7,597 nt of DNA from Caryophanales bacterium UBA5455 (GCA_002427365.1 DIQT01000002.1:32000-39596), one strand, 5' to 3'. Counted from the stretch's first letter, positions 1-6,213 are shown. Notes: generated by a model from the sequence alone, not told the origin. Numbers and translations: made by a program.

Positions 1-532
1 TATTGACTATATCGGTTTAATTACAACGGGTACGAAACGCTATGACTCGCGGCAACTTGAAGTTAGTGAAATTTCTCGCACGTTAAAAGAACTAGCGCGG
101 GAATTAAAAATCCCAATTGTTGTTATTTCACAACTTTCGCGAAACGTTGAAACGCGCGCAGATAAACGACCAATGTTAAGTGACTTACGGGAATCAGGGT
201 CACTTGAACAAGACGCGGACGTCGTCTTATTATTGTATCGCGGCGACTATTATAAAGATATTGGGCAAAGTAGTGGCGGAAAAGCGCCAACCCAAATAGG
301 TGAAGCCCTAGCTCATCCAAGCGAACCCGTCCCTGATCAAAGTAAACAAGATAAGATTGCGGAAGACCGCTCCGACGTTGAAATTGCGGTTGCAAAAAAC
401 CGGAACGGAAAAGTTGGCCGGTTTATTTTGTTCTTTTGGAAATCAGTTGGGCGCTTTGAAGAACCAACCCCCGAATATGAAAAGAAATTAATGGCGGCCT
501 TACGTAAAGGCGGCGCAGCTTTTGAAGATTAA
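1..532 (+). CDS. dnaB: Replicative DNA helicase DnaB, C-terminal part (5' end outside window)
   Basis: This is the C-terminal 176 residues of the hexameric, ATP-driven helicase that unwinds DNA at the replication fork. The 5' end lies outside the window and codons begin at base 2. The fragment opens inside the RecA-like ATPase domain at Walker B (I-D-Y, Asp at fragment residue 2). It continues through the conserved helix E-V-S-E-I-S-R (20-26), the strand ending in S-Q-L-S-R (43-47, sensor Gln44), the block R-E-S-G-S-L-E-Q-D-A-D (63-73) and the arginine-finger region K-N-R-N-G (132-136). These match bacterial DnaB closely. Between Y-Y (83-84) and V-E-I (126-128) lies a Gly/Pro/Gln-rich stretch about 30-35 residues longer than usual. 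A tail of about 30 residues follows the last conserved strand. walJ starts 2 nt after the stop, so the two genes are probably cotranscribed and translationally coupled. Confidence 0.96.
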   Translation, partial: IDYIGLITTGTKRYDSRQLEVSEISRTLKELARELKIPIVVISQLSRNVETRADKRPMLSDLRESGSLEQDADVVLLLYRGDYYKDIGQSSGGKAPTQIGEALAHPSEPVPDQSKQDKIAEDRSDVEIAVAKNRNGKVGRFILFFWKSVGRFEEPTPEYEKKLMAALRKGGAAFED

Positions 533-534
533 CG

Positions 535-1290
535 ATGTTAACGTATTATGTTTTAGCAAGTGGATCTAGTGGTAACGCGACCATTGTTACGAATGGAAAA
601 ACAACCATATTAATTGATTTAGGGTTAACATTAACTCTTTTTCGTGAACGCCTAAGTGAAACACCGATTCTAGAAGAAAACATCGATGCAATTTTATATA
701 CGCATTCCCATGGGGATCACTATAAGCCGTTTAAGTCATTACCCGAAGAAAAAATCTACGCGACGGAAGGAACGCTTGTTTTAAGTAATGGCAATAATTT
801 ATCGTTTGATAAAATTTATGAAATTGGTGAATTTAAAATTCAATTACTTCCAACGTCTCATGACGCAAAAGAAAGTTGTGGGTATTTAATTAGTGATCAA
901 GATGAATCACTCGTTTTATTAACGGACACTGGTTATATTAGTGAAGATAATCTTACGTTAATGAAAAATGCAACTTATTACATTATTGAAAGTAATCATG
1001 ACGTAAAGAAACTTTTAAAAACCGATCGGCCGTATGACTTAATTGTTCGAATTCTTGGGGATGAAGGCCACTTAAGTAACGAAGATAGCGCAATGTATAT
1101 GAGTGAAGTTCTAGGCCCAGACAGCAAAGAAATTACACTCGCTCACTTAAGCGAAGAAGCTAATACTCCTGAACTTGCTCTTGCCGCGTACCTAAAAGTT
1201 TTTAAACAAAAACGAATTAATTTAGATCAATATAAAATTCAATGTGCATCGCAACATTATGTTGTTAAAGGTGGCCATGATGCTAATTAA
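535..1290 (+). CDS. walJ: WalJ/YycJ-type metallo-beta-lactamase-fold hydrolase
   Basis: This 251-aa cytosolic protein belongs to the metallo-beta-lactamase superfamily, YycJ/WalJ branch (about 260 aa in Bacillus). The N-terminal block A-S-G-S-S-G-N (8-14) is typical of this branch. The metal-binding motif H-S-H-G-D-H is at 57-62. Further likely metal or active-site residues are His109 (S-H-D), Asp131 (T-D-T-G), E-S-N-H-D (152-156), G-H-L-S-N (178-182) and His204 (A-H-L-S). In Bacillota the protein is encoded with the WalRK cell-wall regulators and has been linked to coordination of cell division, wall metabolism and DNA replication or repair; its substrate is not settled. Here it follows dnaB directly and precedes rlmH, with no wal regulator genes between. 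No clear Shine-Dalgarno precedes the ATG, which fits coupling to dnaB translation. Assignment to the family is firm; the symbol rests on the branch motif and the rlmH neighbour. Confidence 0.9.
   Translation: MLTYYVLASGSSGNATIVTNGKTTILIDLGLTLTLFRERLSETPILEENIDAILYTHSHGDHYKPFKSLPEEKIYATEGTLVLSNGNNLSFDKIYEIGEFKIQLLPTSHDAKESCGYLISDQDESLVLLTDTGYISEDNLTLMKNATYYIIESNHDVKKLLKTDRPYDLIVRILGDEGHLSNEDSAMYMSEVLGPDSKEITLAHLSEEANTPELALAAYLKVFKQKRINLDQYKIQCASQHYVVKGGHDAN
1267..1274 (+). promoter_or_regulatory. Ribosome binding site deciding the rlmH start
   Basis: AAAGGTGG lies inside the end of walJ, 5 nt before the ATG at 1280. Its GGTG core can pair with the CACC part of the anti-Shine-Dalgarno tail. 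The spacing supports the start at 1280. The ATG at 1277 would be only 2 nt away, and the ATG at 1244 lies upstream of the site. Confidence 0.7.
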
Positions 1291-1759
1291 ATTAATTTGT
1301 GTGGGTAAACTAAAAGAAAATGCATATACGTTACTCGTAAATGAATTTGCTAAACGATTAGGCGCGTACACGGAGTTAGAAATTATTGAAGTAAAAGACG
1401 AAAAGATTCCGCGTAACGCAAGTGAAAAAGAAGAAGTGATTGTTAAAACGCTCGAAGGTAACAAAATCTTAAACCTTCTAAAAGCCGATGACTATGTAAT
1501 TTTATTTGATCTTGCGGGGAAACATTATTCATCTATCGAATTTGCTATGTGGCTAGAAAAAGCAAGTGTAAAAGGAAATAGTAAACTAACCTTTATTATC
1601 GGCGGGTCATTAGGATTTAGTGGAGATGTCATAAACCGTGCGAATGAGCGGATTAGTGTTTCCAATATGACGTTCTCCCATCAATTAATGCGCGTAATTG
1701 CGTTAGAACAAATCTATCGCGCTTATAAAATTATTAATAACGAACCATATCATAAATAA
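1280..1759 (+). CDS. rlmH: 23S rRNA (pseudouridine1915-N3)-methyltransferase RlmH
   Basis: RlmH is a homodimeric SPOUT-class methyltransferase. It uses S-adenosylmethionine to methylate N3 of pseudouridine 1915 in helix 69 of 23S rRNA, acting on assembled 70S ribosomes. From the ATG at 1280 the protein is 159 aa, exactly the usual family length. It begins M-L-I-K-L-I-C-V-G-K-L-K-E, like other RlmH proteins. The SAM-binding knot carries I-G-G-S-L-G (GGSLG at 108-112). The F-S-H-Q-L-M-R block (133-139) and the invariant C-terminal E-P-Y-H-K (155-159), which helps bind the rRNA target, are intact. A longer frame opens at 1244, but its extra 12 residues have no family match and lie within walJ. 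The gene overlaps walJ by 11 nt, so it is probably the last gene of the dnaB-walJ-rlmH operon. Confidence 0.96.
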   Translation: MLIKLICVGKLKENAYTLLVNEFAKRLGAYTELEIIEVKDEKIPRNASEKEEVIVKTLEGNKILNLLKADDYVILFDLAGKHYSSIEFAMWLEKASVKGNSKLTFIIGGSLGFSGDVINRANERISVSNMTFSHQLMRVIALEQIYRAYKIINNEPYHK

Positions 1760-1803
1760 GGCCAAAGTTATTCGATATTAACGAGTAAACGGGGGCCTTT
1801 TTT
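1758..1803 (+). terminator. Possible intrinsic terminator of the dnaB-walJ-rlmH operon
   Basis: AAGGCC (1758-1763) can pair with GGCCTT (1794-1799), and a T-run reaches 1803. The loop is long (30 nt) but holds a possible small inner hairpin, GTTA (1767-1770) with TAAC (1779-1782). It overlaps the rlmH stop codon and the 3' end of the converging permease gene. The stem is only 6 bp, so this is a weak call. Confidence 0.35.
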
Positions 1804-3507
1804 GCTTACGAAATAATTAGTGATAAATAAGGCGAGGCCAGGTAAAACAAGTCCAAAACTAACCCCAATTAGAATAATAAGCCATGCGGGCATTTCAATA
1901 AAATAAATTCCAATTGCGATTAATCCAAAAAGAACCGCAAACCCTAAACCAATAAGAATTGATAAAAGAATATTAATGTTTTGTTTAACGGCGACAATTT
2001 CTTCGCGCCAATTTAGCATTGGCCGTTTTAAATCAATTAAAATCATTAAGTAATTAATTAGAGTAATTATTAGTAAGGAACTTAGAAGCATAAGGATGAT
2101 AAAGTACCACTTGAACCCTAATAAAATTAATAAAACTAATTCAATAATTGAGGTGGTAACGCCGCTAATTAAAATACCAATAAGCATTTTTGCGTATAAC
2201 TGTTTTTTAATCGGGACCGAAATGATTTTCATTAAATAAGCATTTGGCCCTTCACGCGAAATCGCCGTCGCGGAGGGTAGCACCATACTTGAAAAAAAAG
2301 CAATACCTGCTAATAAAATAAAACCAATAAATACTAAAAACTCGCTTGGAAGTGTGCTAATTAGTGCGCGAAGTTCATGAAGCGAGCTACCGCCATCACC
2401 ACTAAAAAAGGAGGCAAATAATGAAACTAAAAAGGCAGGTAACATAATAAAGTAAGGGAGAATTAATTGCGAAAAGAATGTTCCACTTCGAAAGATCGTT
2501 TTAAATTCTTTATTTATTAGTTCACGCATCACACTTGATTGCTTTTGTTTAATAAGTTCATCATCAAGAGATTTTTTCGACCGTTTTGCTATGCCTTCAT
2601 TACTTCCTAGTAAGACGGGAGCGTAAAATCTTCGCGCGACAAAATAGCTAATAACTAATAAGAAGGCACCAATCGCAATAAAGATAAGCGTTGCAATAAC
2701 TCCTTTATAAGGAAGTCCACGAATTAAGCCACCCGTAAAACTAATAGCAAACGGCTCACGGTACCACATTAACCAATTAGTTGAATGTTTTAATAGCGCA
2801 AGCATTTTAACAAAAGCTTCGATTTCTTCACTCCCTCCTAGCGAGGAGGCTAAGCTTGAAGTAAATGAATAATACATAAAACCAACTATTGAAATAACTA
2901 AGCCAATAGTGAGTAATACCCGGTTAACGACTTTCCGATTTTTCGAAATATTAAAGATTCTTGCTAATAATAAAAAGAATAAAAAGATTAAGGATGTTAA
3001 GATAATTGGATTAACAAGTAATAAGACAATTTGATTTAAATAAGCTGTCCAGTGTGGCGTATATACAATATCAAAAGCAACAAAGAACGGTAGAACAAAG
3101 ACAAGTTCGAGTACATAAACATTAATTAAGGAACTTAGTAATCGGCCTAAATATATTTCCCCGGAAGTAATTGGTAAGGCGACAAAGAAATCATTATCTT
3201 TACTTAGAAATAAGAAGTTTAAAATAAAGATAAGCGTAAACCCCATAATAAAGGTTATTAGTCCCATCGCGTTTACGCTTAAGTAATCACCTAAATACGC
3301 GGATGTTTCGCCACTTGCGTGTAATCTTAGTTGTTCGTAACTCGACATAAAAAATAACCCGCCCATTATCAAAAATAACAAAATAACAAAAATAAGGACG
3401 GATTTTGAAGATGAAGTCCTTCCCCCTTTTCGGCGTTTCATTTGTGATTGTGCGCCGGTTTTAAGCATTACTTTGCTAACAGCCCAAATATTACTTAGCT
3501 TGCCCAT
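1768..3507 (-). CDS. ABC exporter permease, 12 predicted TM segments
   Basis: This 579-aa integral membrane protein is the probable permease partner of the ATPase encoded just upstream. Hydrophobic segments lie at about residues 36-56, 81-101, 126-149, 159-181, 196-216, 268-290, 343-368, 390-412, 437-461, 467-490, 511-535 and 540-565. The N-terminus is basic and cytoplasmic (K-R-R-K at 24-27), and a charged cytoplasmic stretch at about 291-342 splits the protein into two six-TM halves. The motif S-R-E-G-P-N (417-422), followed by a Pro and Y-A-K, resembles the S-R-E-G region of two-in-one ABC-2-type permeases (the 'ABC_tran_2' group). A similar S-K-D...L-P-I...G-R pattern occurs near 102-122 in the first half. 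The substrate cannot be read from sequence. TTGGAG at 3519-3524 (minus) sits about 10 nt before the ATG, inside the ATPase gene. The 17-nt overlap implies coupled translation. Confidence 0.85.
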   Translation of the reverse strand: MGKLSNIWAVSKVMLKTGAQSQMKRRKGGRTSSSKSVLIFVILLFLIMGGLFFMSSYEQLRLHASGETSAYLGDYLSVNAMGLITFIMGFTLIFILNFLFLSKDNDFFVALPITSGEIYLGRLLSSLINVYVLELVFVLPFFVAFDIVYTPHWTAYLNQIVLLLVNPIILTSLIFLFFLLLARIFNISKNRKVVNRVLLTIGLVISIVGFMYYSFTSSLASSLGGSEEIEAFVKMLALLKHSTNWLMWYREPFAISFTGGLIRGLPYKGVIATLIFIAIGAFLLVISYFVARRFYAPVLLGSNEGIAKRSKKSLDDELIKQKQSSVMRELINKEFKTIFRSGTFFSQLILPYFIMLPAFLVSLFASFFSGDGGSSLHELRALISTLPSEFLVFIGFILLAGIAFFSSMVLPSATAISREGPNAYLMKIISVPIKKQLYAKMLIGILISGVTTSIIELVLLILLGFKWYFIILMLLSSLLIITLINYLMILIDLKRPMLNWREEIVAVKQNINILLSILIGLGFAVLFGLIAIGIYFIEMPAWLIILIGVSFGLVLPGLALFITNYFVSKKGPRLLVNIE

Positions 3508-4234
3508 TATTTACTAACTCCAAGAAGAGTGTTTCTAGTGACTTATCACTTTCATCAGCGTTTAAGAATGTTTTTAACTCACTTACGGTGCCAACAAAGA
3601 GAATTTTCCCATTCGCGATAATGCCAATTCGGTCACACACTTTTTCAGCGACTTCAAGAACGTGCGTTGAAAAGAAGACGATATTTCCTTTATCGGCGTG
3701 TTCGCGCATCATTTCTTTTAATATAAAGGCAGATTGGGGGTCTAAGCCTGTCATTGGTTCATCAAGGATCCAAATATTTGGGTCATGAAGCAAAACACCA
3801 ATAACAAGAAGTTTTTGCCGCATCCCGTGTGAATAGTTTTCAATCCGGTTACCTAGGTCACTTGCTAATTCAAATTTATCCGCTAGGCGTTTAATTCGTT
3901 CATCACGGGTTTCTTTATCAACACCATAAATTGTTCCAATAAAGTTTAAATATTCAATTCCTTTAAGGCGAAGTAAAATGTTTGGATCATCAGGGACAAA
4001 ACCAAACTCTTTTTTAGCGTTTAAGGCATCGCTCGTAATCGATTTACCATTTAAAAGAATTTCACCACTTGTAAGCGGAGTAATCCCCGTAATCATTTTA
4101 ATCGCGGTTGTTTTCCCTGCGCCATTAGGGCCAAGAAAGCCAAAGATTTCACCATCGTTAATGGTGAGTGTAATATCGTCAACAGCGAGCTTTTCCCCGC
4201 CATAAACTTTCGTTACATTAATTAATTCAATCAT
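3491..4234 (-). CDS. ABC transporter ATP-binding protein (exporter type)
   Basis: This 247-aa cytosolic nucleotide-binding subunit powers the membrane permease encoded downstream. Walker A is G-P-N-G-A-G-K-T (35-42). The signature is the variant S-H-G-M-R-Q (135-140) in place of L-S-G-G-Q. Walker B plus catalytic Glu is W-I-L-D-E-P (155-160, Glu159), the D-loop is G-L-D-P (163-166), and the switch His is His191 (S-T-H). The Q-loop position, in F-V-P-D-D-P, has Asp82 where Gln is canonical; acidic residues occur here in related ABC-2 exporter ATPases. The variant signature and the compact length fit the ABC-2 exporter class (EcsA/YtrB-like) rather than an importer. No solute-binding protein gene is nearby, which also points to export. 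AAAGGAT (minus, 4242-4248) precedes the ATG at suitable spacing. No GntR- or TetR-type regulator gene is adjacent. Confidence 0.95.
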   Translation of the reverse strand: MIELINVTKVYGGEKLAVDDITLTINDGEIFGFLGPNGAGKTTAIKMITGITPLTSGEILLNGKSITSDALNAKKEFGFVPDDPNILLRLKGIEYLNFIGTIYGVDKETRDERIKRLADKFELASDLGNRIENYSHGMRQKLLVIGVLLHDPNIWILDEPMTGLDPQSAFILKEMMREHADKGNIVFFSTHVLEVAEKVCDRIGIIANGKILFVGTVSELKTFLNADESDKSLETLFLELVNNGQAK

Positions 4235-4267
4235 AATTGTTATCCTTTATAAATTTGCTATATAAAG

Positions 4268-4296
4268 ATTATACAATACTTTTGTTATAGAAAAAT
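4268..4296 (-). promoter_or_regulatory. Probable promoter of the ABC exporter operon
   Basis: On the minus strand a perfect TATAAT -10 box lies at 4268-4273, about 34 nt before the ATPase ATG and before its AAAGGAT site. The corresponding -35 position (about 4291-4296) reads ATTTTT, a poor match, so the promoter may be weak or activator-dependent. The predicted leader is about 27 nt. Confidence 0.55.
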
Positions 4297-4335
4297 ATAG
4301 AAAGCTAACGCGGGTTTATATTTTAAAGAGCAATT

Positions 4336-4368
4336 AAAAAAGTTAGAGCGAATTTACCCTAACTTTTT
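4336..4368 (-). terminator. Intrinsic terminator downstream of the HAD phosphatase gene
   Basis: Reading the minus strand, AAAAAGTTAG (4359-4368) pairs with CTAACTTTTTT (4336-4346) around a 12-nt loop. The T-rich arm acts as the U-tail. It lies just past the stop codon of the HAD gene (4378) and before the ABC operon promoter, so it separates the two minus-strand units. The arms are A/T-symmetric, so it could also stop transcription on the other strand. Confidence 0.75.
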
Positions 4369-4377
4369 ATAGTTACT

Positions 4378-5181
4378 TTATTCTTTTAATAAATTAAGAT
4401 GTTCAATCGCTTTCGCCCAGCCATCTTCATCAATATCATCCGTTACATAATCCGCCGCGGCTTTCGTTTCCGCTCGACCATTACCCATCGCAATTCCAAT
4501 TCCTGCAAGTTCAAGCATTTCGATATCATTAAGCGCGTCACCAATCGCAAGAACGTTTTTGGGTTCGATATCGTAATATGCGCAGATGGCAAGAATGCCC
4601 CGTGCCTTATCACTATCTTTTGGCATAATATCAACCGCGTATTCATCCCAGCGTGCGGTTTTACACCCTTGGATGTGGGGCAAGAAGAGCGATTCATCTA
4701 ATTCATCACAAAAGGCAATCGCTTGATAAACAACCCGGTCATATTCATCCGGGAAGGTGCGAGGTTGCGGGAATCTTGTGCCATATTTTTCATGAGCGAC
4801 TAAGACCCGTTCATCAACCATATTAATATGCCCTTCTTGTTCCTCAATTAGTGTTAAACCAAACCGTAACCGTTTGGAGAATTTAATAAGCGCGTTAACG
4901 CTTTCAGGAGGTAAGGGATAGCGATAAATAACTTTATCGTTCATAATCGCATTCGCTCCATTCATCGTAATTAAACCATCTGGGGTAAAGAAATCTAAAA
5001 TACCTGTTTTTCGAATTAAATAGGCACTCCGCCCAGAAGCGAGTAAAACTTTAATTCCTTGCTTTTGTAATTTAGCAATAATATCAATTGAACTTTGGGG
5101 GACACGGTTTGTTTTATGCGAAAACAATGTGCCATCAATGTCACTAATAATTAATTTAATTTCTGCGGGTTTGTCTTTCAT
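4378..5181 (-). CDS. Cof-type HAD-IIB family phosphatase
   Basis: This 267-aa soluble hydrolase is of the haloacid dehalogenase superfamily, Cof/YidA-like subfamily. These enzymes remove phosphate from small metabolites such as sugar phosphates or flavin and pyridoxal phosphates, through an aspartyl-phosphate intermediate with Mg2+. All four HAD motifs are visible. Motif I is D-I-D-G-T (Asp14 nucleophile, Asp16 acid/base), motif II is A-S-G-R (Ser49), motif III is Lys192 in D-S-D-K, and motif IV is G-D-A-L-N-D (214-219). Residues of about 85-185, between motifs II and III, form the C2-type cap that sets substrate choice; the substrate is not predictable here. A-M-G-N-G-R near the C-terminus is also typical. 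GAGG (minus, 5192-5195) lies 10 nt before the ATG. The gene forms its own transcription unit, divergent from the next pair. Confidence 0.94.
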   Translation of the reverse strand: MKDKPAEIKLIISDIDGTLFSHKTNRVPQSSIDIIAKLQKQGIKVLLASGRSAYLIRKTGILDFFTPDGLITMNGANAIMNDKVIYRYPLPPESVNALIKFSKRLRFGLTLIEEQEGHINMVDERVLVAHEKYGTRFPQPRTFPDEYDRVVYQAIAFCDELDESLFLPHIQGCKTARWDEYAVDIMPKDSDKARGILAICAYYDIEPKNVLAIGDALNDIEMLELAGIGIAMGNGRAETKAAADYVTDDIDEDGWAKAIEHLNLLKE

Positions 5182-5205
5182 AAATTTGTAACCTCAATTC
5201 CTCTA

Positions 5206-5234
5206 AATATATGCTACTATAATTAACGGGTAAA
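5206..5234 (-). promoter_or_regulatory. Candidate promoter of the HAD phosphatase gene
   Basis: On the minus strand TTTACC (5229-5234) is followed by a 17-nt spacer and TATATT (5206-5211). This gives 4/6 and 5/6 matches to the sigma-A boxes, just upstream of the GAGG site. It overlaps the -10 box of the opposite-facing promoter. Confidence 0.5.
5218..5223 (+). promoter_or_regulatory. -10 box for the orphan gene-tdk pair
   Basis: A perfect TATAAT on the plus strand ends 15 nt before the ATG at 5239. No good -35 lies 16-18 nt upstream. Transcription would start near 5230, leaving only about 9 nt of leader, with GGG (5228-5230) at its very start and no proper Shine-Dalgarno sequence. Confidence 0.5.
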
Positions 5235-5238
5235 TAAA

Positions 5239-5577
5239 ATGAACTATGAAGAATTTGCGCACTTAAGTGAAATAAATAACGAGAAGACACGCTATGCAAA
5301 GGCGTATCAAACGGACGATGGATCGATTTTTTATTTAGAATCAGTTTTTTATACGAAACTCATGCGGTTTCAAGAACGGTTTCCTGATCGATTCGAAGAT
5401 ATTTTAAAGGAAATGGACGCAACTGTCAAAAAGCATCATAAAGTAATTTTTGTTGGTGATTATGAATATCCCGTTATTGATATCGAAGGATATATCATGC
5501 GTGAGATAACCGATCTTACAAATGCCTTACGAATTAATCTTGATGATATATATCGTGGCAGTGATTATGGGGATTAA
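5239..5577 (+). CDS. Unrecognised 112-aa acidic protein, tdk operon
   Basis: I do not recognise this protein. It is small and soluble-looking, with no signal peptide, no membrane segment and no Cys or Trp. It is acidic (about 23 Asp/Glu against 14 Lys/Arg) and rich in aromatics (10 Tyr, 7 Phe). By eye, residues 18-35 look like a beta-hairpin around a D-D-G turn, 36-65 a charged helix (F-Y-T-K-L ... F-P-D-R-F-E-D-I-L-K-E-M), 68-82 a second pair of strands around G-D-Y-E-Y-P, and 84-104 a helix. The end is acidic. That it is a real gene is supported by a TATAAT just upstream, codon use like its neighbours, and a 3-nt gap to tdk. The G-rich end of the gene (GGGGAT, 5569-5574) provides the tdk ribosome binding site. 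A role linked to thymidine salvage is only guilt by association. Confidence 0.8.
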   Translation: MNYEEFAHLSEINNEKTRYAKAYQTDDGSIFYLESVFYTKLMRFQERFPDRFEDILKEMDATVKKHHKVIFVGDYEYPVIDIEGYIMREITDLTNALRINLDDIYRGSDYGD

Positions 5578-5580
5578 ACA

Positions 5581-6168
5581 ATGAAAAAGAAACATCGTAA
5601 TGGGCATATTGAAATTATTACTGGTCCAATGTATGCCGGGAAAACGGAAGAGTTAATTCGCCGGATTCGAAGAGCGGAATACGCGAAAGAAAGAATAATT
5701 GTTTTTAAGCCAGCAATTGATAATCGTTATGCCGAAGGAGAAGTTGTTTCGCATAATAACTCACGAACAACATCAATTAATATTGCGAAAGCAAGTGATA
5801 TCTTACGGTATGTTGATGAAAAGACCGACTTAGTAGCGATTGATGAAGTGCAATTCTTTGATGATGAAATTGTTCCAATTATTGAATCACTCGCTAGTCA
5901 AGGTATTCGTGTTATCGCTTCGGGCTTAGATACGAATTTCCGTGATGAACCATTTGGGCCGATTCCTACGCTATTAGCGATCGCGGAAGAAGTTGATAAA
6001 CTAACTGCGGTTTGTGTTATTTGTCACCGTGATGCGACGAAAACACAGCGGATTGTTAATGGCTTGCCCGCAAACTATGACGATCCTGAAATTCTTGTTG
6101 GTGCGCATGAATCATATGAAGCAAGGTGTCGGCACTGTCATGAAGTTCCTGGTAAACCAAAATATTAA
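5581..6168 (+). CDS. tdk: Thymidine kinase, type II
   Basis: This cytosolic salvage enzyme transfers phosphate from ATP to thymidine (or deoxyuridine) to make dTMP. The 195-aa length is normal for the tetrameric TK1-like family. The P-loop is G-P-M-Y-A-G-K-T (15-22); most homologues have F-S-G-K here, so Tyr18 and Ala19 are mild variants. Walker B with the catalytic Glu is D-E-V-Q-F-F (88-93, Glu89). The block G-L-D-T-N-F-R-D-E-P-F-G-P (115-127) belongs to the substrate lasso region. Structural zinc is probably held by Cys145, Cys148, Cys183 and Cys186 (C-V-I-C and C-R-H-C). The gene sits 3 nt after the unrecognised 112-aa gene and is followed at once by a terminator. The frequent Firmicutes neighbour prfA is therefore not downstream in the same unit. 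Confidence 0.97.
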   Translation: MKKKHRNGHIEIITGPMYAGKTEELIRRIRRAEYAKERIIVFKPAIDNRYAEGEVVSHNNSRTTSINIAKASDILRYVDEKTDLVAIDEVQFFDDEIVPIIESLASQGIRVIASGLDTNFRDEPFGPIPTLLAIAEEVDKLTAVCVICHRDATKTQRIVNGLPANYDDPEILVGAHESYEARCRHCHEVPGKPKY

Positions 6169-6173
6169 GGAAG

Positions 6174-6205
6174 AAAAAAAGGTGAGCAGTTAAGTTCACC
6201 TTTTT
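6174..6205. terminator. Two-way intrinsic terminator between tdk and the membrane protein gene
   Basis: AAAAAGGTGA (6176-6185) pairs with TCACCTTTTT (6196-6205) around a 10-nt loop, 8 nt past the tdk stop. The plus strand has a five-T tail and the minus strand a seven-T tail (complement of 6174-6180). It can therefore end both converging transcripts, tdk and the 429-aa membrane protein gene. Confidence 0.85.
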
Positions 6206-6213
6206 GTTTGTAA

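Noticed and set aside
123..395. 90-codon open frame on the minus strand within dnaB
   Set aside because: It is antisense to the conserved DnaB motor motifs, and its translation resembles no family; a shadow of the real frame.
1222..1464. 80-codon minus-strand frame across the walJ/rlmH junction
   Set aside because: It overlaps two well-supported genes on the other strand and has no ribosome binding site or family features.
3588..4205. Two plus-strand open frames (66 and 75 codons) opposite the ABC ATPase
   Set aside because: They are antisense to Walker A, Walker B and the signature; the Ser/Pro-rich translations are typical of antisense reading.
4235..4377. 143-bp gap checked for a small RNA or riboswitch
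   Set aside because: Only a -10 box, a ribosome binding site and the HAD terminator are visible; no further paired structure or conserved aptamer core was seen.
4399..4701. 100-codon plus-strand and 84-codon minus-strand frames within the HAD gene
   Set aside because: The HAD frame carries all four catalytic motifs, so the other frames are shadows.
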